DNA of 64,000 bases from Sulfurospirillum sp. SCADC. Its GTDB lineage: Bacteria; Campylobacterota; Campylobacteria; Campylobacterales; Sulfurospirillaceae. Below, in pieces: positions 36,786 through 46,247 of the stretch. Numbering within the stretch: the first letter of the stretch is position 1; each line of letters starts with the position of its first letter. The notes beneath the pieces were generated by a model. The model was not told where the DNA came from, did not search any database, and was given only the letters and a program-made list of their open reading frames with translations. A program made the position numbers and the translations under genes. The DNA lies in assembly GCF_000743525.1 (NCBI RefSeq), contig NZ_JQGK01000008.1, forward strand, positions 1-64,000, given 5' to 3'.

Positions 36786-39067
36786 AGTATTTTAAGCAAG
36801 CGTTGATCGAGCAAACGTTTCATCGTTATCTTGAAAATCCAGCAATTAAGATTGTCTCTTTCGACATCTTTGACACTCTCTTTTTTCGAACATGCGGTAC
36901 GCCCTCAATGGTTTTTGAAATTATGGGAGCGCATGAAGAGGTACGCGCATGGTTTGATACGCCCTCTTCTTTTGCGCATTATCGACGCCATACGGAACGC
37001 AAGCTCAAAGCAGAGGGAAAAGAGGTCAGCCTTGCGGAAATTTACGATACTCTTCCAATTCCTTCACAGCAAAAGAGTCGTTTTTTGGAGATAGAGCTCC
37101 AAACAGAACGTGATGTTTTAGTGCTCAATCCTCAACTCGAACGATGGATTGACATGGCTTATGAAGCCGGAAAGCAGATTATTTTAATCTCCGATATGTA
37201 CCTTAGCACACAAGAAATCACATCCATTGCCCTGTCTCAGCTTAAAAACCTCCACAAAATATCTCACATCTACGTTTCGTGCGAACAGCAAAAGAGTAAA
37301 GCAACGGGAGAGCTTTTTTTACATGTAATGGATGATTTAAATATAGAGGCATCACAGCTTTTACACATTGGGGACAACCCAAATGCCGATATCTCCATAG
37401 CGAAAAGCTTTGGCATAGCAACACTGTACTATGGGTTAGAGAGCAATGAAAAAGAGGCGATGCACCATGAAGCGCTTTATCTCAAAGAAGTTTTACCCCA
37501 CGGCAATCATGTACGCACGCTGAGCCTTCTGTGCAATCCCTACGACACTGCCTTAGAGCGATTTTACTTCAGACTAGGAGCTTCTCTTTTTGCTCCGATT
37601 ATATGGGAATTGAGTCATTGGCTTTTGGCGTGTTCACACCAGTTTGGACTGGACAAGCTCTTATTTCTTATGCGAGAAGGTGCCATTTTTCAACACTATT
37701 TTCAAAAGCTCTATCCGCATATCGCAACAGATCGTGTGTATGCGTCTCGAAGATCCACCCAATTTCTCACGCTCATACCAGACGATATTGGCAGTCTAAA
37801 GCCAGATACGTTTAAAGGGCTTACGCTTAAAGATCTTTACGAAAACTTTTTTATCCCGTTTGAGACGAGCGCTCTGCACGCTTACGGCGATCTTTCCTAT
37901 GAGATGCTTTCAACCCTAAGCATAGAAGGAAAACCTCTTTTAGAGCATGTTCAAGAGGAGCTAAATGCAAACAAAAAGAGCGTCAATGATGCGTTTGAGA
38001 CACAAAAGAAGCTTTTGTGTGATTACCTTGACACGTTACATGTAAACGCTTCATCCGCCTTGATTGATTTTGGTGGAGGAGGAAGTGTTTTAAAAAATTT
38101 ACACCCTTTATTTTCCCCTAAAACAAAACCGCATACTTCGATTCTTTTTTACCAAAGTATGCGCGGTTACCAAAATTTAAATCACGAGCACACACTCTCC
38201 TTTTTACCATATAACGCCAAAACAGCTCATGCCTTAGAGTGCATCGCTCGAACACCCGATTTTATTGAGATACTGCTCAACGGCGAGTACCCAACGACCG
38301 TAGGATACACCAAAAGTTCTGCTCAAACGGAGTACTTAGCGTGCAACGATCTCTCTATGAAAACCATCCAAAATGCTTTGCATGCAGGCATTGAGAGCTT
38401 TTTTAGCCTTGCTCGCGACTATGCTCTTCCTTCCAAAACTTTTTCAAGAGAGCATTTAGCACTGATACTTTCACGCCTTATTGAGCTTCCAACGCATGAA
38501 GAAGTTAAATTTTTGGGAGCTTTGGAGTACGATGAAGGACGTGGAAGCAGTCATCGTTATACGATTATTCAACCCGAGCAGATTACACAGGTAAAAAACC
38601 AAGGAGAAGAGGCTTTCTACAAACACTTTTTAGCCAATCCCTCACACATGAAACAACACTGTATTTGGCCACAAGGTGTTCTGACAACCATCCATCAAAA
38701 CTTTCTTCTACCCTTTTATGGCACGAACACACATCCCAATCAAAAAGTCATCGACACCCTTTTAGAAAAATTGGATGCTTTAAAACCAAAAAAAATCATG
38801 ATTTACGGAGCAGGTGATCTGTTTAAAGAGCTTCTTCCTTTTTTACATGTAAGAGATATTCACATTGAAGCGGTAATAGACTCACGTGCAGAAATTCAAC
38901 CCTTTATCTCCGAAGATTTTCGTGTACTCTCCTTGGAAGAGGCGTTGCGCGACAAAAAAGAAGCTATCATTTTAATTGCCAGTGGCGTTTATGGGCAAAG
39001 CATATCGCTATTGATCAAAAAATTTGTACACGAACATACTAAAAAAATGACGATTATTTCCGTTTAA
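36782..39067 (+). CDS. Giant HAD-superfamily protein 1 with C-terminal Rossmann-like tail
   Basis: 761 residues. N-terminal HAD phosphatase-like domain (1-220) with nucleophile Asp28 in SFDIFDTL, IILISDMYLS (motif II) and LLHIGDNPNADI (motif IV). The middle (about 240-640) is a conserved but unnamed domain. The last about 95 residues begin with KKIMIYGAGDLFKELL and look like a nucleotide-binding Rossmann unit. COG5610-like proteins of this kind occur in surface-glycan loci; the substrate is unknown. Overlaps glf by 4 bases. Has three exact TTACATGTAA copies. Confidence 0.78.
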   Translation: MKYFKQALIEQTFHRYLENPAIKIVSFDIFDTLFFRTCGTPSMVFEIMGAHEEVRAWFDTPSSFAHYRRHTERKLKAEGKEVSLAEIYDTLPIPSQQKSRFLEIELQTERDVLVLNPQLERWIDMAYEAGKQIILISDMYLSTQEITSIALSQLKNLHKISHIYVSCEQQKSKATGELFLHVMDDLNIEASQLLHIGDNPNADISIAKSFGIATLYYGLESNEKEAMHHEALYLKEVLPHGNHVRTLSLLCNPYDTALERFYFRLGASLFAPIIWELSHWLLACSHQFGLDKLLFLMREGAIFQHYFQKLYPHIATDRVYASRRSTQFLTLIPDDIGSLKPDTFKGLTLKDLYENFFIPFETSALHAYGDLSYEMLSTLSIEGKPLLEHVQEELNANKKSVNDAFETQKKLLCDYLDTLHVNASSALIDFGGGGSVLKNLHPLFSPKTKPHTSILFYQSMRGYQNLNHEHTLSFLPYNAKTAHALECIARTPDFIEILLNGEYPTTVGYTKSSAQTEYLACNDLSMKTIQNALHAGIESFFSLARDYALPSKTFSREHLALILSRLIELPTHEEVKFLGALEYDEGRGSSHRYTIIQPEQITQVKNQGEEAFYKHFLANPSHMKQHCIWPQGVLTTIHQNFLLPFYGTNTHPNQKVIDTLLEKLDALKPKKIMIYGAGDLFKELLPFLHVRDIHIEAVIDSRAEIQPFISEDFRVLSLEEALRDKKEAIILIASGVYGQSISLLIKKFVHEHTKKMTIISV

Positions 39068-39082
39068 AATATTGAGGTTTCT

Positions 39083-41434
39083 ATGACAAGCTTATTAAAA
39101 AAACAGTTCACAACCTACCTATCAAATCCTAGCATTAAAATGGTTTCTTTTGATGTGTTTGATACGCTCGCTTTTCGATATTGCCCAAAACCTGTTGATC
39201 TTTTTTTAGAAATTGGGCGCCATCCAATATCTTTAAGCTATTTTGCAACGCCTGAAGCCTATCAAACGTTTCGAATTGCGGCAGAAGCCCAAGCACGTGA
39301 ACAAAAAAAAATTGGCGAAGAGGTAACACTACATGAAATCTATCAACAATTGAGGTTACCACAACACGTAGCGCAGCAACTCCTTACCCACGAAATAGAA
39401 ATGGAATATCAATATATATTTTTAAACACTGATATTGTTGAGTGGATTGATCTTGCACAAAAATGGGGGAAAGAAGTCATTTTTATATCCGATATGTATC
39501 TCTCAGAATCTCAAATTAAACACATTGTTCTGTCAAAACTACCCAAGAACACACACATAAAGCAACTCTATGTTTCCTCGGAATATAACAGCACAAAAAC
39601 ATCAGGAAATCTTTTTCAAAAAGTTTTATCTGATCACGATTTGACACCTAACGCATTATTACATATTGGAGATCACCCTTTTGCGGATGTTAAAATACCT
39701 TCTGACTTGGGGATTCAAACCTTGCATTATCTACCAGATTCTTATTTGCAAAAGGCAGTAGAACTTGAACGTGCCTATTTTAAGGCATCTGCATTGTATA
39801 ACACGCATACAAAATTTCGTATTCTCAGTGCTCTTAACAACCCTTACACGGAGGAATCGGATCGATTTTTTTATACTCTGGGAAGTTTTATTCTAGGACC
39901 ACTACTTTGGGATTTTTCGTACTGGCTTATTGATCTTCAAAAGCAAAAAGCTCTTCAGCAAATCAATTGTGTAATGCGAGAAGGACGCATTTTTCAAAAA
40001 TGTATCCATATGATTGATCCTACAATTAATGTAAATCTCCTCTATGCGTCACGAAAAGCAACATTTTTACCCTCATTTGATTTTGATGACTTCGAACAGA
40101 ATGGATTAAACTTTTTTACGTTCCGAAAAATGACCGTTCAAAGTTACTATGAACTTCTTGGTCTTACCATTAACGATCCTTTTGTTTTAGTACATAAAGA
40201 TCATATTTTTGACAATAGTACCTATTTTTCAACCAATAATCAAAAGCTCATTTTTCATATAACGCAGGAATTTAAACATAACATTGAGACGATTCGTACC
40301 AATGTCCAACAAAAGAAACAATGCTTCTTAGAGTATCTTCGCACGAATAAATTTACCTCAAACTCACTGCTTGTAGATTTTGGAGGGCAAGGGACTATTC
40401 TTAAGAACATTCTTTCAACGCTTGATCCAACAGATATAAAACCAACTATGGCACTTTTTTATATGCACCATAAAGGGTTTAAAAAAATGTTAGGAGAGCC
40501 TATCCATAGTTATCTTAGCTCAAATATTCACACAGAAACGTCACTATCCAAAATTGCTCGTAGCCCTGAATTTCTTGAAATTTTATTGAATGGTTTTTAT
40601 ACCACAACTACAGGATATACTCAAAATGCTAATGGAACAGCTAAAGCTATTACCGAGCCGTTACAACCGTGGCAAGAAAGTATGAAACCTTATTTTGATG
40701 CCTTTGATAAAGGAGTAGAAAACTTTTTTGAAACCGCACTATCGTACCAACTTCCAAAACAGCTCTTGAGCCATGATGACGCATTAAATATTTTATTACG
40801 CCTTATTGAAGTTCCTTCTTACACTGAAGCTTCTTACTTAGGATCACTATCTCATGATGAAGGTTATGGCACACCCTTTGCAGAAAATATTATCAATGAA
40901 AAACATAAAGAGACGCTTCGTGAAATAGGGCTTTTTGAATCCTATAAAAAACATATGTCAAATTTTAATTTTCAAGTTGGAAATATTCCTTGGGTGCAAG
41001 GGACTATTGCACAAATTGACGGTGATTTTTTACCCAACATAAAGGGATTTATACAAGAAAAACCAAATACCCTTGCCGTAAGAACGATTATTTCAACACT
41101 GATGGACAATGCCATTGATACGGTATGTATTTATGGTGCAGGCGAGCTTTTCGGTATGCTCTTGATTCATTTAAAGCAAAACCATATTCATATTCAACAG
41201 GTTTTTGATACACGTGCTACCTTTAAGCCATTTATATCCAATGGCCATGAAGTACATCCGCTTGATAAATCAACGATAGAAGTAGTGAGAAATCAAACAA
41301 TCATTGTAGCAACCGTTGCCTTTGCGACAGACGTAACCAATCTGCTATCGCTCTACTCAATTGAAGCATCTATCCCGTTAAACATTGTCAATTACACGGA
41401 TGGATTGGTTCGCATAGTGCCGTCCATACATTGA
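39083..41434 (+). CDS. Giant HAD-superfamily protein 2, tandem paralogue
   Basis: 783 residues, collinear with the preceding protein: Asp24 in SFDVFDTL, FISDMYLS, LLHIGDHPFADV, a matching middle domain (FLEILLNGFYTTTTGYT mirrors FIEILLNGEYPTTVGYT) and a tail starting CIYGAGELFGMLLIHL. Starts 15 bases after its paralogue. It is visibly more AT-rich, has an A9 run at 39303-39311, and has no TTACATGTAA copy, unlike its sister, suggesting different ancestry or an old divergence rather than a recent duplication. Confidence 0.78.
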   Translation: MTSLLKKQFTTYLSNPSIKMVSFDVFDTLAFRYCPKPVDLFLEIGRHPISLSYFATPEAYQTFRIAAEAQAREQKKIGEEVTLHEIYQQLRLPQHVAQQLLTHEIEMEYQYIFLNTDIVEWIDLAQKWGKEVIFISDMYLSESQIKHIVLSKLPKNTHIKQLYVSSEYNSTKTSGNLFQKVLSDHDLTPNALLHIGDHPFADVKIPSDLGIQTLHYLPDSYLQKAVELERAYFKASALYNTHTKFRILSALNNPYTEESDRFFYTLGSFILGPLLWDFSYWLIDLQKQKALQQINCVMREGRIFQKCIHMIDPTINVNLLYASRKATFLPSFDFDDFEQNGLNFFTFRKMTVQSYYELLGLTINDPFVLVHKDHIFDNSTYFSTNNQKLIFHITQEFKHNIETIRTNVQQKKQCFLEYLRTNKFTSNSLLVDFGGQGTILKNILSTLDPTDIKPTMALFYMHHKGFKKMLGEPIHSYLSSNIHTETSLSKIARSPEFLEILLNGFYTTTTGYTQNANGTAKAITEPLQPWQESMKPYFDAFDKGVENFFETALSYQLPKQLLSHDDALNILLRLIEVPSYTEASYLGSLSHDEGYGTPFAENIINEKHKETLREIGLFESYKKHMSNFNFQVGNIPWVQGTIAQIDGDFLPNIKGFIQEKPNTLAVRTIISTLMDNAIDTVCIYGAGELFGMLLIHLKQNHIHIQQVFDTRATFKPFISNGHEVHPLDKSTIEVVRNQTIIVATVAFATDVTNLLSLYSIEASIPLNIVNYTDGLVRIVPSIH

Positions 41435-41452
41435 ATGCACAAGGATCATTTC

Positions 41453-42526
41453 ATGCAAAAAAAATACGTCCTTTACGATGCGAGTACTTCTTATATGATT
41501 ATGGTGGCTTGGATTACAGCAGCATTCTATCGGTCTGAATACACTAATATTCTTTTTCTAAATACAACCTTTCTCGAAAATCCAACAGATATTCAGCAAC
41601 GTCTTCTTGATACATCCATTTTTAGTAAAGTGATTTTAATCCATGATGAAAAAGATATCCATGTGGAGAATTTAATCACCCAGGTCTGCGATACCCCTGA
41701 AGAAATAGCCTATTATCATTTTTCAAGTTACGGCTCTTTTTATTCTACGCAACTCTTTAACTTTTGTCAATCTCATGCTATTGCGATTATTCTTAACGAA
41801 GAAGGTGGAGGAACCTATACCCTTTATGAAAGTTATTATGACTTTTTTCATACATATACCAATGGGCAACTCGCATGGGTGGATTTAGACTATCTCTCAG
41901 AAATTTGGGTGTTTAATCCTGCTCTTTACGGTAGCCAATCACCGCATAAGCTTCGTGAGATCAATTTTTGGTCATTCATCAGTAGTGTTGAAAAACGCGC
42001 CCATTTTGTCGATCAACTCAATCATGTCTTTAATTACCATGATTCTTCCTTCTCTTATGATGCGATCTTATTAACCCAAAATTTTTATGCCTATAAAACA
42101 TTATCCCTCTATGAGCAACTCGATTTTTATGCGGAAATTCTTCATCATCTGAAACTCAACATTGCAGTCAAACCTCATCCTTGTGAAGCAAAAATGGACT
42201 ATACTAAAAAAGGTTTTAACGTTATAGATACCGCACCATCTATTCCTTGGGAAATAATTATGCTCAACAGATGCCTAAAATCAAATACAAATACGCTTGT
42301 TTTGATCTCTGTTTTGTCTACCGCCCTCTATACACATCGATCTTTTTTTCATCGGAGCCCATATGGTGTTGTATCGATTTCACTTTACAAAATTGCACCT
42401 GAGGCTATTCAAAAAGTTATTGGAGACAAGCGCTTCAATATCTATTATAATCTCTTTAATCCATTCGATGAATGTCATTTTCCAATAAATATAACTGACT
42501 TAAAATCGCTATTGCAAGTACCTTAG
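41453..42526 (+). CDS. Sialyltransferase-like glycosyltransferase (GT52-like)
   Basis: 357 residues. It carries the pair of motifs shared by bacterial sialyltransferase families: an acidic pair plus Gly (Glu116-Glu117-Gly118 in ILNEEGGG) and His242-Pro243 in VKPHP, followed by a Ser/Thr-rich segment (LISVLSTAL). Such enzymes use CMP-activated nonulosonic acids, which this locus makes. ATG 41453 was chosen because AAGGA is 7 bases upstream; the ATG at 41435 has none. Family assignment is from motifs only. Confidence 0.62.
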   Translation: MQKKYVLYDASTSYMIMVAWITAAFYRSEYTNILFLNTTFLENPTDIQQRLLDTSIFSKVILIHDEKDIHVENLITQVCDTPEEIAYYHFSSYGSFYSTQLFNFCQSHAIAIILNEEGGGTYTLYESYYDFFHTYTNGQLAWVDLDYLSEIWVFNPALYGSQSPHKLREINFWSFISSVEKRAHFVDQLNHVFNYHDSSFSYDAILLTQNFYAYKTLSLYEQLDFYAEILHHLKLNIAVKPHPCEAKMDYTKKGFNVIDTAPSIPWEIIMLNRCLKSNTNTLVLISVLSTALYTHRSFFHRSPYGVVSISLYKIAPEAIQKVIGDKRFNIYYNLFNPFDECHFPINITDLKSLLQVP

Positions 42527-42606
42527 CGATTTTATGAAACGTAAATCCCGTTCATACACAAATATTTCATTTTGTCGATTTAAAAAGAGATACATAAAGG
42601 GTTTTC

Positions 42607-43653
42607 ATGCAAACAATAGAACATATAAAACTTACGGTTTCTTCAACCATTAAAGAAGCAATGCAAGTCATTGATACGGGGGCTATGAAAATCGCTGTAG
42701 TACTTGACCCGCATGATCACTTAATTGGCATCTTAACCGATGGAGACATCAGGCGTGGCTTTCTCGCAGGCATGAACTTAAATGAAAAGATAGAATCCAT
42801 TGTTCAAAAAAGTCCAATTGTATGCCATGTCGGAGAGACAAAAGACGAAATACTCCAAAAATCATTAGGCAAACGAATTTATCACTTACCCATTTTAGAC
42901 TCCAATGAAAAAGTTGTTGGTATAGAAGATGTTGAAGAACTTTTCAAACCACATAAAAAAAGCAACAAAGTTGTATTGATGGCGGGGGGATTGGGTACAC
43001 GACTCCATCCACTTACCCAACAAACGCCAAAACCAATGCTACGAGTAGGTGATCAACCCATTTTAGAAACTATTATTAACAATTTCAAACATTATGGATT
43101 TTTTGACTTTATTATCAGTGTAAATTACAAAGCGGATGTGCTTAAAAACTATTTTGGGGATGGATCAAAATTTGGAGTATCAATCGAATATATAAATGAA
43201 ACAATGCGAATGGGCACGGCAGGTGCGTTAAGCCTCATAGAAGAAAAATTTACTGAACCTATCTTTGTTATGAATGGCGATTTACTGACCAATATTAATT
43301 TTGATCATTTGTTAAACTTTCATCTCTCAAATAACGCCATGGCAACCATGGCAGTAAGAGAACATGAATTCCAAATCCCTTATGGTGTTATACATCAAAC
43401 AAATCAAAAAATTATCTCAATCGAAGAAAAGCCTATCCAGCGTTTTTTTATTAATGCAGGGATATATTTACTCAACCCAAATGTTCTTGCGTATATTCCC
43501 AAAGAGACATTTTTTGATATGCCATCATTATTTGAAACTCTTATTCAAAACAATTATGAGCCTTTGAGTTTCCCTATACGAGAATACTGGCTTGATATAG
43601 GTCGCATGGATGAATTTGAAAAAGCACAAAATGATTACTATGACTTATTTTGA
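42607..43653 (+). CDS. ptmE: PtmE-like sugar-1-phosphate nucleotidyltransferase with CBS domains
   Basis: 348 residues: two CBS motifs (1-115, GILTDGDIRRGFLAG and LPILDSNEKVVGIEDVEELF), then a nucleotidyltransferase domain (about 120-348) with VVLMAGGLGTRLHPLTQQTPKPML and FVMNGDLLTNINF. The same fusion is found in PtmE of C. jejuni, which makes GDP-glucosamine derivatives for legionaminic acid synthesis. It follows an 80-base gap and could start its own transcript. A G6 run encodes the conserved Gly-Gly. Confidence 0.82.
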   Translation: MQTIEHIKLTVSSTIKEAMQVIDTGAMKIAVVLDPHDHLIGILTDGDIRRGFLAGMNLNEKIESIVQKSPIVCHVGETKDEILQKSLGKRIYHLPILDSNEKVVGIEDVEELFKPHKKSNKVVLMAGGLGTRLHPLTQQTPKPMLRVGDQPILETIINNFKHYGFFDFIISVNYKADVLKNYFGDGSKFGVSIEYINETMRMGTAGALSLIEEKFTEPIFVMNGDLLTNINFDHLLNFHLSNNAMATMAVREHEFQIPYGVIHQTNQKIISIEEKPIQRFFINAGIYLLNPNVLAYIPKETFFDMPSLFETLIQNNYEPLSFPIREYWLDIGRMDEFEKAQNDYYDLF

Positions 43654-44516
43654 AAGAGACACCAGTGCTAAAGCGTAAAATTAATTTTGATATTTGTACC
43701 CACTGTAACCACCGATGTACATTCTGTTCCAATAGTGATTCGCGAACTATCAAAGACCAAACATCCTTGCATGATTTTATAATTGTTATGGACAATCTAA
43801 CACGCTATATTCAAATCAGTGAACTTGGACTCTCCGCAAAAGGCGAAATTCTGATCAACAAAGATATTGAAGAGATTATCAAGGCAGCTAAAAAGATCTA
43901 TCATATCCCTTATTTATATTTTAGTACGAATGGGGCTCTTTTAACCAAAGAAAAAGCAGTACAGGTTATAGAAGCAGGGATCGACAGTATCAAATTTTCA
44001 ATTAACGCAACGGATGCAAAGAGCTATCACTCTATTCATAAAGTAGATGATTTTGATCGTGTGATTGATCATTTTAAACACTTACTCATATTAAAAAAAG
44101 AACATTACCCTTATTTAAAGCTGAGTATTTCTTCGGTCACTTTGCAAGATGAGACATCCTTAATTGAGGCATTTCAAGATATATTTGGGGAAGATTTTGT
44201 GCACATTGACCGTATCTCACGCTATGCGATCAGTTATACTCCAAAATTTGACGCTTCTTTAGCATCTCCAACAATTACAAAGCGTTGTTCTATCCCTTTT
44301 GAAGAAATTTATATTAATAGCGATGGCTCTTTAGGATTATGCTGTAAAGATTACTTTGATGAAATTAATTTTGGATCACTCAAAAAGAGTGATTTTTTAG
44401 AACTCTATCATTCAAAAATGTTTGCATCGATCAGAGCAATGCATGAGAATGGAGTGTTTAGTGATAATCACTTGTGCCAAAAATGTTTATTATTTGAAGG
44501 AAGAGACCGTGTATAA
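43650..44516 (+). CDS. Radical SAM protein with SPASM-like C-terminal cysteines (1)
   Basis: 288 residues. The radical SAM cluster motif is C19-x3-C23-x2-C26 in CNHRCTFC, followed by LGLSAKGEILINKDIEEI and FSTNGALLTKEKA. The C terminus has further cysteines (SLGLCCKDYFDE, LCQKCLLFEG) as in SPASM/twitch proteins with extra Fe-S clusters. The TTG start at 43650 overlaps the ptmE stop and has a weak ribosome site; GTG 43665 is an alternative. Substrate unknown; the setting implies modification of a nonulosonic acid or its precursor. Confidence 0.8.
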   Translation: MKETPVLKRKINFDICTHCNHRCTFCSNSDSRTIKDQTSLHDFIIVMDNLTRYIQISELGLSAKGEILINKDIEEIIKAAKKIYHIPYLYFSTNGALLTKEKAVQVIEAGIDSIKFSINATDAKSYHSIHKVDDFDRVIDHFKHLLILKKEHYPYLKLSISSVTLQDETSLIEAFQDIFGEDFVHIDRISRYAISYTPKFDASLASPTITKRCSIPFEEIYINSDGSLGLCCKDYFDEINFGSLKKSDFLELYHSKMFASIRAMHENGVFSDNHLCQKCLLFEGRDRV

Positions 44517-45225
44517 CAATCAACGCATTGTAGCAATTATCACTGCACGCGGTGGAAGCAAGCGTCTTCTTGGAAAAAACATTCTCCCATTACAGGGTAA
44601 ACCTTTAATTGCTTGGAGTATTGAGGCTGCATTGCATTCTCCTTTGATCGATGATGTCATTGTTTCTACCGATGATCCTACCATTGCACAAATAGCACGC
44701 CAGTACGGGGCACAAACCCCTTTTTTACGTCCTATAGAACTAGCATCTGATGCAGCTAAATCCATCGATGTAGTTTTACATGTACTTGATAGTTTAGAAC
44801 ATTCCAAGAAACAAAGGTATGATCACGCGATTTTACTTCAGCCCACTTCGCCATTAAGAGATACCGAGGATATAAACGGTGCCATTTGCTCTTTTTTTGA
44901 TCAAAATGCTGATTCTGTAATTGGAGTATGTGAAGCGGAGCACAATCCAATTTGGAGTAATACCCTAAATGAAGATCGAAACATGAAAAATTTTATCCCT
45001 GATCAGTATAATAACCTAAGAAGTCAAGACTTACCTACATATTATCGCATTAATGGGGCATTTTATATGGCGAAAACAGCTATCTTACAAGAGCAAAAAA
45101 CTTTTTTCATCAAAGAGAATATCTATGCTTATCTTATGTCACAGGAGCATTCCATCGATATAGATACATCGCTTGACTTCATGGTTGCAACGGCATTATT
45201 ACAACAAAAGGAAACCAAATGTTAG
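44509..45225 (+). CDS. legF: CMP-nonulosonate synthetase, probable CMP-legionaminate synthetase
   Basis: 238 residues with IVAIITARGGSKRLLGKNILPLQGKPLIAWSIEAAL and LLQPTSPLRDTEDINGAI, the NeuA/LegF/PtmB signature. It is distinct from PseF at 29.2 kb. Since the legB-C-H-I-G genes on the opposite strand lack a synthetase, this is the best candidate for the final legionaminic acid activation. GTG 44509 start with AGGAAG upstream, overlapping the radical SAM gene by 8 bases. Confidence 0.87.
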   Translation: MYNNQRIVAIITARGGSKRLLGKNILPLQGKPLIAWSIEAALHSPLIDDVIVSTDDPTIAQIARQYGAQTPFLRPIELASDAAKSIDVVLHVLDSLEHSKKQRYDHAILLQPTSPLRDTEDINGAICSFFDQNADSVIGVCEAEHNPIWSNTLNEDRNMKNFIPDQYNNLRSQDLPTYYRINGAFYMAKTAILQEQKTFFIKENIYAYLMSQEHSIDIDTSLDFMVATALLQQKETKC

Positions 45226-46247
45226 GAACACACATAGAGAAGAAAGAAGAAAAAGTTAATTTTAATGCCAATGAGATTATCTTCTCAAAAGAGTGGGAAA
45301 GCTATCGTGGAAAAGAGTATTTTGAATACCGCAAAAATTGGGCAGAATTTCCTCAAAAAAAAATTATTTCTCATTTCCCTCTTAATTTAGATATTGAAAC
45401 AACGGATCTTTGCAATCTAAAATGCCCAATGTGTGCTAGAACAATTAAAGATACAGACCAAGAGAATCATCTTGTTAAAAGCCGCTATATTGACCGCACA
45501 GCCTATATCAATATTATTGATCAAGCCGTTGAACATGGTGTCAAAGCAATTAAGCTTCAGTATTTAGGAGAACCTTTGCTACATAAAGACATTGTGTTTC
45601 AAGTCGAATATGCAAAGCAAAAAGGGATTATTGATGTTATGTTTAATACAAATGCTGTTTTATTAACACCAGAACTTTCCAAACAGCTACTTGACGCAAA
45701 ACTTGATAAAATATTTATCTCATTCGATGCCGTAAATCCAAAACTATACGAACAGCAGCGTGTCGGTACAACAATGGGCAAAGTGATTGATAATATTTAT
45801 GAATTTGTCAAACTACGTAACGCATGTTATCCTCAAACTCATATTCGCCTATCGATGGTTATGTATGATGATCCCATTTGGCAACAACAATTTGAAGCAA
45901 TGAAAATCATGTGGAATGGATTAGTCGATTCACTAGGTTATGGTATTTTCAATGAACGTCATCCCGATAAAAAACATGAATACGAAAAAGTTGAAGGTTT
46001 TTGCTGTGAACAGCTATTTCAACGAATGTTTCTCAAATGCAATGGTAATGTAACAGTCTGCTGTGTTGATGGAGACGATGAGTATGTAGTCGGAAACTGG
46101 AAAGAACAACGACTAATCGATATTTGGAATGCTCCAGCATATCAACAGATTCGAAAAGATCACATTGTGGGAAATTACGATAAACACGCTATATGTCGAA
46201 AGTGTTTTCTACCAGATTTATACAAGAAAACCTATTTTAGCAAATAA
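45219..46247 (+). CDS. Radical SAM protein with SPASM-like C-terminal cysteines (2)
   Basis: 342 residues. Cluster motif C65-x3-C69-x2-C72 in CNLKCPMC, then LQYLGEPLLHKDI and FNTNAVLLTPE, and C-terminal Cys pairs (EGFCCEQ, VTVCCVDGDDE, ICRKC) for auxiliary clusters. Overlaps legF by 7 bases, and its 3' end overlaps the convergent legG by 11 bases. An A9 tract lies at 45355-45363. Substrate unknown; with the other radical SAM protein it brackets legF. Confidence 0.82.
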   Translation: MLGTHIEKKEEKVNFNANEIIFSKEWESYRGKEYFEYRKNWAEFPQKKIISHFPLNLDIETTDLCNLKCPMCARTIKDTDQENHLVKSRYIDRTAYINIIDQAVEHGVKAIKLQYLGEPLLHKDIVFQVEYAKQKGIIDVMFNTNAVLLTPELSKQLLDAKLDKIFISFDAVNPKLYEQQRVGTTMGKVIDNIYEFVKLRNACYPQTHIRLSMVMYDDPIWQQQFEAMKIMWNGLVDSLGYGIFNERHPDKKHEYEKVEGFCCEQLFQRMFLKCNGNVTVCCVDGDDEYVVGNWKEQRLIDIWNAPAYQQIRKDHIVGNYDKHAICRKCFLPDLYKKTYFSK

